Of a DNA stretch of 5,756 nt, positions 1 through 4,310 are shown one piece after another (within the stretch, counting starts at the first letter, position 1; each line of letters starts with the position of its first letter). The notes under the pieces were generated by a model, which saw only the letters and a list, made by a program, of their open reading frames with translations, was not told the DNA's origin and did no database searches. The DNA is taken from assembly GCA_012510325.1 (NCBI GenBank), contig JAAZIG010000130.1, positions 1 to 5,756 of the forward strand, read 5' to 3'. The translations under genes and the position numbers were made by a program. This DNA comes from Bacillota bacterium. Lineage in GTDB: Bacteria; Bacillota; Dethiobacteria; DTU022.

Positions 1-422
1 ATCCTCTTTTCATCCCCGTTCATATCGAGGCACATTACTATCTTGTTCCCCGGGAAGCCTGTGCGCTGGGGATGGCGGAAGACTGCGACCTTGAGGGGAT
101 CCTGCAGACGCTGGTGAAGCTGTGCCGCTCGCTCTACTTTGTTCCGGGCAACCTGCAGCTTAAGGGGGTCACCATAAGCGGAGACAAGGCCACACTCAAT
201 CTGAACAGCTCCTGGAAGCTGCTCTTCACCGAAAACGGGAGCGCCGAAGAGCAGCTCCAGGCAACCATGATCATAGATGCGCTCTGCCTGACGGCGGTTG
301 AAAACAGTGTCTGCCGCCGGGTGGAGATTCTTGTGGAGGGGGAGAGCTGGTCTCCTCCCGAGGGGAACCTCCTTTTGGAACGCTCTCTTTATCAGTCTTG
401 CTATATCAATCCCGAATTTTAG
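1..422 (+). CDS. GerMN-domain protein, 3' portion (5' end outside window)
   Basis: The reading frame is open from codon position 3 of the window to TAG at 420-422, giving about 139 visible residues. An ATG at 72 exists, but the residues before it (LFIPVHIEAHYYLVPREA) fit the opening strand of a GerMN domain, so the gene most likely starts upstream. The rest follows the usual GerMN order: a helix (ILQTLVKLCRSL), a strand with a 'GVTISGDKATLNLNSSW' pattern, a helical 'EEQLQATMIIDALCLT' stretch, and a final 'VRRVEILVEGE'-like strand (here CRRVEILVEGE). GerMN domains occur in B. subtilis GerM, a cell-envelope protein needed for sporulation and germination, and in related lipoproteins. The N-terminus, and therefore any lipoprotein signal, is not visible. 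No intrinsic terminator with a U-tract follows; a hairpin lies about 50 bp downstream. Domain family is fairly secure; the physiological role is inference from the family. Confidence 0.75.
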   Translation, partial: PLFIPVHIEAHYYLVPREACALGMAEDCDLEGILQTLVKLCRSLYFVPGNLQLKGVTISGDKATLNLNSSWKLLFTENGSAEEQLQATMIIDALCLTAVENSVCRRVEILVEGESWSPPEGNLLLERSLYQSCYINPEF

Positions 423-600
423 CCGGTTCGTTACCTCAAACAGAGCCCGCCGCTAAAAAGCGCTCATAATAGAGGTTGTTTCTCAAGCAAACAACCTCTT
501 GGGGACAGGGATCCCGTGAGTATGCCAAAAAGGTAGCGGTCAAGGCAATAGCGCTTTCGCGTCAGGCGGTTGCCGGGTTCCCCGGCTGAGGGGAGCATCG
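423..600 (+). other. Non-coding, hairpin-rich spacer upstream of argS
   Basis: No plausible gene is present here. The stretch is dense in possible RNA stems: CGCT/AGCG (451-454 with 459-462), an 11-bp perfect stem (471-481 with 489-499), GGCAA/TTGCC (544-548 with 570-574) enclosing GCG/CGC (551-553 with 558-560), and GCCGGG/CCCGGC (572-577 with 581-586). The last competes with TCCCC/GGGGA (579-583 with 590-594). A longer-range GGGGA/TCCCC pairing (501-505 with 579-583) is also possible. I find no T-box antiterminator sequence and no core of a riboswitch class I know. It lies before the argS promoter, so it belongs either to the 3' UTR of the GerMN gene or to a separate small RNA. Confidence 0.4.
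471..499 (+). other. Perfect 11-bp stem-loop downstream of the GerMN gene
   Basis: AGAGGTTGTTT (471-481) pairs exactly with AAACAACCTCT (489-499) around a 7-nt loop, CTCAAGC. The flanks are not U-rich on either strand (TTGGGGAC follows on the + strand), so this is not a standard intrinsic terminator. It could stabilise the 3' end of the upstream transcript or be the first arm of a longer structured RNA. Confidence 0.5.
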
Positions 601-629
601 TTGTCATTTGGCTGCTTTTGGGCTAAAAT
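601..629 (+). promoter_or_regulatory. Predicted vegetative (sigma-A) promoter of argS-serS
   Basis: TTGTCA at 601-606 (5/6 match to TTGACA) and TAAAAT at 624-629 (5/6 match to TATAAT) are separated by exactly 17 bp. Transcription would begin near 636, leaving a leader of only about 20-25 nt before the argS start. That is too short for a T-box or another leader riboswitch, so argS would not be controlled by the upstream structured region if this promoter dominates. Confidence 0.65.
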
Positions 630-646
630 ATTAGAAAATAGGAAAT

Positions 647-651
647 GAGGG
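647..651 (+). promoter_or_regulatory. Ribosome binding site supporting the TTG start of argS
   Basis: GAGGG at 647-651 sits 7 nt before TTG at 659-661. There is no nearby in-frame ATG that keeps the N-terminal domain intact, so the RBS spacing decides for the unusual TTG start. Confidence 0.6.
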
Positions 652-658
652 TACCAGG

Positions 659-2368
659 TTGGACCGTTACAAAAAAGAGATCGGCCGGGTCCTGGCCCCG
701 CTGGTTGAGCTGGAAGAGGGGCAAGTGATTGAGCTGCTGGAGGAGCCGCCGGAGCCGGAGATGGGCGATCTGGCCTTTCCCTGCTTTGTCCTGGCCTCCC
801 GGAGGAAACAGCCGCCGGCTCAGATTGCCGCCGCTCTGGGCGAAGCCCTGGCCGGCCGCAGGGGGGCTATCTGGGAGAAAGCCTCCGCCAGGGGGCCCTA
901 TCTGAACTTTTACTTTGATTATCCCGCCTTTGGTCGCGATGTTCTCGGTGCCATCAGCAAACTGGGGCCGGACTACGGCAAAACCGACCGCGGCGGGGGC
1001 GAGGTCGTCGTCATCGACTACTCTTCGCCCAATATCTGCAAGCCCTTCGGCATCGGTCATATCCGCTCCACCGTCATCGGACACGCCCTTTCCCTGATCC
1101 TCGAAGCCCAAGGCTACCGCTGCATCGGGATCAACCACCTCGGCGACTGGGGCACGCAGTTCGGGAAGATGATCGTGGCCTACCAGCGCTGGGGCGACGA
1201 CCGGGAGCTGAAGGAGGATCCGGTTAACCATCTTTACCATCTCTATGTGCGCTTTCACCGGGAAGCTGAAGCGGACGGCGCCCTGGAAGAGGAGGCCCGC
1301 CTCTGGTTTAAGAGGCTGGAGAACGGCGAGGAGGAGGCAGTAGCGCTGTGGGAGCTGTTCCGCCGCCTCAGTCTGGAGAACTACGAGCAGATCTATGCTC
1401 TCCTGGGGATCAGCTTCCATCATCACCACGGCGAAAGTCACTATAACGATATGCTTGACGAGATCATCCGCCTGGTTCAGGAAAAGGGGATCGCTGTGGA
1501 GAGCGAGGGTGCCCTCATCGTCGATCTGGACAAGGACAACCTCCCCCCGGCGATGCTCCGCAAAAAAGATGGCGCCACCCTCTACCTGACCAGGGACCTG
1601 GCGGCGGCGCAGTACCGCAAGCGCACCTTTAATTTTGCCAAAGCGCTCTATGTGGTCGGCGCCGAGCAGACCCTTCATTTTCAGCAGATGGTCAGGGTGC
1701 TCGAGCTCCTCGGCTTCCCCTGGGCCCGCGACTGCATCCATGTGCCCTTCGGTCTGATCCGGTTCAAAGACGGGCGGATGTCCACCCGGGAGGGGAAGAT
1801 GATCCTGCTGGAGGATGTGCTGAAGCGCTCCATCAACCTGGCCCGGGAAATTATCGAGGAGAAAAACCCCACCCTGGCCCACAAAGAAAGCGTCGCCGAG
1901 GCCGTCGGCCTCGGGGCGGTCCGCTTCGGCGATTTGAGCAACGATCGGATCAAGGATGTTGAGTTCGACTGGGAGAAGGTTCTCGATTTTTCCGGGGAGA
2001 CGGCCGCCTATATCCAGTATGCTCATGCGCGCATCTGCAGCATTCTCCGCCGCGCCGGCTGTGCCGAGCCGTCCTGGTCGGAAGAGGCTGCCGCCTCGCT
2101 GGGGCAGGAGGAGGAAAAGGCGCTGCTGAAGACGTTGGCCTTCTTTCCGGGGAAGATCAGCGCCTCCGCCGAGAGCTATCGCCCCTCAATTCTAGCCCGC
2201 CACCTCATCGAGGTGGCCCGCGATTTCAACCGGTTCTATCACGAATGCCCCGTTCTGGTGGAGGATGAAAAGCTCCGCCGGGCCCGGCTACTCTTGGTGG
2301 CGGCTGTGCGCCGGGTTCTCAAAAACGGACTGGCCCTCCTGGGCATCGCCGCCCCGGAAGAGATGTAA
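659..2368 (+). CDS. argS: Arginyl-tRNA synthetase (ArgRS, EC 6.1.1.19)
   Basis: Cytoplasmic class I aminoacyl-tRNA synthetase that attaches arginine to tRNA-Arg using ATP. The 569 residues are a normal full length for bacterial ArgRS. Residues about 1-90 form the N-terminal tRNA D-loop-recognition domain (DLAFPCFVLA segment). The Rossmann catalytic core carries the ArgRS signature SSPNICKPFGIGHIRST, with the HIGH-equivalent H134-I-R-S, then INHLGDWGTQFGKM. The KMSKS equivalent is RMSTREG at 373-379. The C-terminal DALR anticodon-binding domain starts around residue 455 (YAHARICSIL) and ends with the typical LLGIAAPEEM. The start is TTG, chosen from the GAGGG Shine-Dalgarno and the domain boundary. 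serS follows 30 bp downstream on the same strand, and a tRNA-Arg gene closes the unit. I see no truncation or missing catalytic motif. Confidence 0.97.
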   Translation: MDRYKKEIGRVLAPLVELEEGQVIELLEEPPEPEMGDLAFPCFVLASRRKQPPAQIAAALGEALAGRRGAIWEKASARGPYLNFYFDYPAFGRDVLGAISKLGPDYGKTDRGGGEVVVIDYSSPNICKPFGIGHIRSTVIGHALSLILEAQGYRCIGINHLGDWGTQFGKMIVAYQRWGDDRELKEDPVNHLYHLYVRFHREAEADGALEEEARLWFKRLENGEEEAVALWELFRRLSLENYEQIYALLGISFHHHHGESHYNDMLDEIIRLVQEKGIAVESEGALIVDLDKDNLPPAMLRKKDGATLYLTRDLAAAQYRKRTFNFAKALYVVGAEQTLHFQQMVRVLELLGFPWARDCIHVPFGLIRFKDGRMSTREGKMILLEDVLKRSINLAREIIEEKNPTLAHKESVAEAVGLGAVRFGDLSNDRIKDVEFDWEKVLDFSGETAAYIQYAHARICSILRRAGCAEPSWSEEAAASLGQEEEKALLKTLAFFPGKISASAESYRPSILARHLIEVARDFNRFYHECPVLVEDEKLRRARLLLVAAVRRVLKNGLALLGIAAPEEM

Positions 2369-2385
2369 CGAAAGAAGACTGAGTC

Positions 2386-2390
2386 GGAGG
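2386..2390 (+). promoter_or_regulatory. Ribosome binding site of serS
   Basis: GGAGG lies 8 nt before the ATG at 2399, inside the 30-bp argS-serS gap. The gap has no room for a separate promoter or terminator, which supports co-transcription. Confidence 0.7.
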
Positions 2391-2398
2391 TTTGGATA

Positions 2399-3676
2399 AT
2401 GCTTGACATAAAATTTATACGGGAACACCCGCAGGTTGTCCGCGAAGCGATGGTCAGAAAGAATGAGGAGGCCGATCTGGATCGGCTGCTGCAGCTGGAC
2501 CGGGAGCGCCGTGGGCAGTTGCAACAGGCGGAGGAGCTGAAACAGCTGCGGAACCGGGTCTCCAAGGAGATCGGCCTGGCCAAAGGCGATCCGGGGGAGA
2601 CGGAGCGAAAAAAAGAGGAGATGCGCTCCGTTTCTGCGCAGATCAGGGAGCTGGATGAAAAGCTGCGCCGCTTCGACGGGGAGATGGAGCAGATCATGCT
2701 CCGGCTGCCGAACATCCCCGATCCGGCGGTGCCCACCGGCGATGACGAAGCGAATAATGTAGAGGTGCGCTCCTGGGGCCGGCCCCCGCAGTTTTCCTTT
2801 GCCCCGCAGCCGCACTGGGATATCGGCGAAGCCCTGGGCATCCTCGATTTTCCCCGGGCCGGCAAGATCGCCGGCAGCCGCTTTGCCCTCTACAGCGGCG
2901 ACGGCGCCAGATTGGAGCGGGCCCTGATCAACTTCATGCTCGATCTGCATGTGGGCGAGCACGGCTACCGCGAGATCTTCCCCCCCTTCATGGTCAATTC
3001 CGGCAGCATGACCGGCACGGGGCAGCTGCCCAAATTCGCCGAGGATGCCTTCAAGATCGAGGGGACCGACTATTATCTTATTCCCACGGCCGAGGTGCCG
3101 GTGACGAATGTGCACCGCGACGAAATTCTCGATGCCGCCCTCCTGCCCCTGCGCTACGTCGCCTACAGCGCCTGCTTCCGTGCCGAGGCGGGAGCGCACG
3201 GCCGCGACACCCGCGGGCTGATCCGGCAGCACCAGTTCAACAAGGTGGAGCTGGTCAAATTCGTCTCTCCGGAGAGCTCTCCGGAGGAGCTGGAAAGCCT
3301 CACCGGCGACGCCGAGAAAGTGCTGCAGCTCCTCGGGCTGCCCTACCGGGTCATGCTCATGTGCAGCGGTGATCTCGGCTTTGCTGCAGCGAAAAAATAC
3401 GACCTCGAAGTATGGCTTCCCTCCGCGGGGACGTACCGCGAGATCTCCTCCTGCAGCAACTTTACCGATTTCCAGGCCCGCCGGGCCGGGATTCGCTACC
3501 GCCCCGCTCCGGGTCAGAAGGCCCGTTTTGTGCACACTTTAAACGGCTCGGGGGTGGCCATCGGCCGGACCGTCGCTGCGATCCTGGAAAACTACCAGCA
3601 GGAAGACGGCAGTGTCGTCCTGCCCCAGGTGCTGCGCCCCTATTTCGGCGGCCGCGACCGGATCACCCCGCCGTAG
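2399..3676 (+). CDS. serS: Seryl-tRNA synthetase (SerRS, EC 6.1.1.11)
   Basis: Cytoplasmic class II synthetase that charges tRNA-Ser (and tRNA-Sec where present) with serine. It has 425 residues, the usual bacterial length. The N-terminus MLDIKFIREHPQVVREAM is typical and opens the long antiparallel coiled-coil arm (to about residue 105, rich in E, R, K, L and Q) that grips the long variable arm of tRNA-Ser. The class II catalytic core shows the serine-pocket TAE motif (T230-A-E232 in IPTAEVPVTN), motif 2 with FRAEAG (R261, E263) followed by a GRDTRGLIRQHQF stretch, and motif 3 LNGSGVAIGRT with the conserved arginine R390. It is the second gene of the argS operon, with an ATG start and GGAGG at good spacing. 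The last coding bases (the ITPP tail and the TAG stop) are shared with the downstream repeat unit, so the extreme C-terminus may have been reshaped by that repeat. Confidence 0.97.
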   Translation: MLDIKFIREHPQVVREAMVRKNEEADLDRLLQLDRERRGQLQQAEELKQLRNRVSKEIGLAKGDPGETERKKEEMRSVSAQIRELDEKLRRFDGEMEQIMLRLPNIPDPAVPTGDDEANNVEVRSWGRPPQFSFAPQPHWDIGEALGILDFPRAGKIAGSRFALYSGDGARLERALINFMLDLHVGEHGYREIFPPFMVNSGSMTGTGQLPKFAEDAFKIEGTDYYLIPTAEVPVTNVHRDEILDAALLPLRYVAYSACFRAEAGAHGRDTRGLIRQHQFNKVELVKFVSPESSPEELESLTGDAEKVLQLLGLPYRVMLMCSGDLGFAAAKKYDLEVWLPSAGTYREISSCSNFTDFQARRAGIRYRPAPGQKARFVHTLNGSGVAIGRTVAAILENYQQEDGSVVLPQVLRPYFGGRDRITPP

Positions 3677-3689
3677 CCCATCTTGCGAA

Positions 3690-3722
3690 GTGGGACAACA
3701 GGGACGGTCCTTCTTGTCCCAC
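3690..3722. repeat. REP-like palindrome, copy 1
   Basis: GTGGGACAA (3690-3698) and TTGTCCCAC (3714-3722) form a perfect 9-bp stem. The 15-nt loop holds a second dyad, GGACGGTCC (3702-3710). This double-dyad layout, with a GGGACGG core inside a GGGACA/TGTCCC stem, is the kind of intergenic palindrome I associate with REP sequences mobilised by IS200-like (RAYT) transposases. That link is inference, as no transposase is in the window. There is no U-tract, so it is not a standard terminator. Confidence 0.75.
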
Positions 3723-3784
3723 CAGATTGGATTATCCCGCCGTAGCTCATTGCAGGGGTGACCTCTTGACCCGCTGAATGCGAA

Positions 3785-3817
3785 GTGGGACAACAGGGAC
3801 GGTCCTTCTTGTCCCAC
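3785..3817. repeat. REP-like palindrome, copy 2
   Basis: Identical to the palindrome 95 bp upstream: GTGGGACAA (3785-3793) pairs with TTGTCCCAC (3809-3817) around the same 15-nt loop. No substitution falls inside the 33-bp palindrome, while all five differences between the two repeat copies lie outside it. This fits either recent duplication or constraint on the palindrome. Confidence 0.75.
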
Positions 3818-3872
3818 CCGATTGGATTATCCCGCCGTAGCTCATTGCAGGGGTGATCCCTTGACCCGTCGA

Positions 3873-3894
3873 ATGAGAAGTGCTCTTCTCTCAT
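3873..3894 (+). repeat. Degenerate third repeat copy with its own hairpin
   Basis: After the second full copy, a third begins (TGAGAAGTG at 3874-3882, against TGCGAAGTG in the others) and then switches to unrelated sequence. A new hairpin forms here: GAGAAG (3875-3880), loop TGCT, CTTCTC (3885-3890), extendable by ATG/CAT with a bulge. It ends 8 bp before the tRNA 5' end, so it would sit in the precursor tRNA leader. Confidence 0.5.
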
Positions 3895-3902
3895 GATGGT
3901 GC

Positions 3903-3980
3903 GCGCCCGTAGCTCAGCCCGGATAGAGTAGCTGACTTCGAATCAGACGGTCGCAGGTTCAAATCCTGCCGGGCGCACCA
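3903..3980 (+). tRNA. tRNA-Arg, anticodon UCG, CCA encoded
   Basis: The cloverleaf is complete. The acceptor stem is GCGCCCG (3903-3909) with CGGGCGC (3970-3976), discriminator A, and genomic CCA (3978-3980). The D arm is GCTC (3912-3915) with GAGT (3926-3929), with GG at 3921-3922 in the loop. The anticodon loop CTTCGAA (3936-3942) has T33 followed by TCG (3938-3940), so it reads CGA and probably other CGN arginine codons. The T arm is GCAGG/CCTGC with loop TTCAAAT. Two irregularities are visible: G10-T25 is a wobble at the end of the D stem, and the first anticodon-stem pair (G3931 and A3947) is mismatched. I see no dedicated promoter nearby, so it is probably transcribed by readthrough from argS-serS. 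An intrinsic terminator follows 7 nt after CCA. Confidence 0.93.
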
Positions 3981-3987
3981 AGCGTTT

Positions 3988-4020
3988 AAGAACCGCTCCG
4001 AATGGGGCGGTTCTTCTTTT
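3988..4020 (+). terminator. Strong intrinsic terminator after tRNA-Arg
   Basis: AAGAACCGCTCC (3988-3999) pairs with GGGGCGGTTCTT (4004-4015) across a GAAT tetraloop, giving 12 pairs with a single G-U. CTTTT follows (4016-4020). It would end the argS-serS-tRNA transcript and insulate the BlaI/M56 pair downstream. Confidence 0.9.
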
Positions 4021-4070
4021 GGCGACTATAACTCTTTAATCATGACTCTTATCCCATTTTCTTTGAAAAT

Positions 4071-4097
4071 TTGACAAGTCAGTCTGCTGGGTATAGA
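4071..4097 (+). promoter_or_regulatory. Weak candidate promoter for the BlaI-remnant/M56 pair
   Basis: A perfect TTGACA lies at 4071-4076, and TATAGA lies at 4092-4097 after a short 15-bp spacer, so the -10 part is doubtful. A small dyad, TGAC-AA-GTCA (4072-4081), overlaps the -35 box, which is where a repressor operator could sit. It does not match the TACA/TGTA half-sites of classical BlaI operators. The remaining stretch from 4021 to 4125 holds nothing else I recognise. No winged-helix coding remnant is visible in any forward frame. Confidence 0.25.
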
Positions 4098-4125
4098 CCG
4101 GGGCCTCTTTCAGAATGAAGGAGGG

Positions 4126-4308
4126 ATGGTGTCATCCGTCATCTCCCGGGAAGATTATGAAGCCCTGCAAAGCGAGCATTTTGTTGAAAGAAGTTTCGAT
4201 GGGTCACTGCCGGCTTTTATCGCCGCTTTTACCAGGCGAAGGTCCCTTTCGGAGAAGGAAATCGCCCAAATCCAGGAAATGATTGAAAAGGCGGCAAGCG
4301 AAGACTGA
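4126..4308 (+). CDS. BlaI/MecI-family repressor remnant lacking its DNA-binding domain
   Basis: This 60-residue product matches the C-terminal third of BlaI/MecI repressors: an ISREDY segment, then GSLPAFIAAF and a LSEKEIAQIQEMIEK helix. In full-length BlaI (about 120-130 residues) this part forms the dimerisation helices and contains the site cut after the BlaR1 signal. By eye the cut site would align near A34-F35. The N-terminal winged helix that binds the operator is absent. In-frame sequence upstream is open only back to 4075 (TGA at 4072-4074) and does not look like a winged helix. GGAGG (4120-4124) is only 1 nt from the ATG; the GTG at 4129 has slightly better spacing. The stop is 2 nt before the M56 start, so the two are probably translationally coupled. 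It is either a 5'-truncated pseudogene or a short dimerisation-only protein. Family assignment is confident; functionality is unknown. Confidence 0.75.
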   Translation: MVSSVISREDYEALQSEHFVERSFDGSLPAFIAAFTRRRSLSEKEIAQIQEMIEKAASED

Positions 4309-4310
4309 AG

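Larger units (their letters stand above)
3684..3873 (+). repeat. Two tandem copies of a 95-bp palindrome-bearing repeat
   Basis: Copy 1 spans 3684-3778 and copy 2 spans 3779-3873, directly abutting. I count 5 mismatches over 95 positions: 3724/3819, 3762/3857, 3764/3859, 3774/3869 and 3775/3870. Each copy contains a long palindrome followed by ATTGGATTATCCCGCCGTAG and a TTGACC segment. A third copy begins at 3874 but diverges after about 9 bases (TGAGAAGTG). A partial copy precedes the array: 3662-3681 in the serS tail matches 3731-3750 at 17 of 20 positions. The spacer between serS and the tRNA is made almost wholly of this unit. Small minus-strand open frames here exist only because the repeat lacks stops; I do not call them genes. 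Confidence 0.9.

Noticed and set aside
499..520. Degenerate copy of the REP-like palindrome near GGGGACAGGGATCCC
   Set aside because: It shares only short GGGACA/GGGA words with the serS-tRNA repeat and lacks the matching TTGTCCC arm.
423..658. T-box leader for argS
   Set aside because: There is no AGGGTGGTACCGCG-like antiterminator and no terminator before argS. GGGTACCAGG at 649-658 is only superficially similar. The promoter at 601-629 leaves too short a leader.
623..2026. 467-codon open frame on the minus strand
   Set aside because: It lies wholly antisense to argS in a GC-rich gene. Its product is repetitive in Asp/Gly/Ala/Pro with no domain I recognise, as expected of a shadow frame.
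2288..3535. 415-codon open frame on the minus strand
   Set aside because: It is antisense to serS and the end of argS. It has no recognisable motifs, and both sense genes are unmistakable.
3412..3777. 121-codon + strand frame across the serS end
   Set aside because: It is out of frame with serS and continues into the repeat tract. It has no RBS or domain.
3539..3894. Two minus-strand open frames with repeated NELRRDNPI/WDKKDRPCCPTS words
   Set aside because: The peptide repetition is only the 95-bp DNA repeat read antisense. There is no sign of coding.
3861..3897. Promoter for the tRNA from the repeat's TTGACC box
   Set aside because: At 16-18 bp downstream there is no TATAAT-like sequence; the interval is a hairpin instead.
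3903..4125. tRNA-Arg as an attachment site of an integrated element
   Set aside because: tRNA 3' ends are common integration targets, but no direct repeat of the tRNA end and no integrase gene is in the window.
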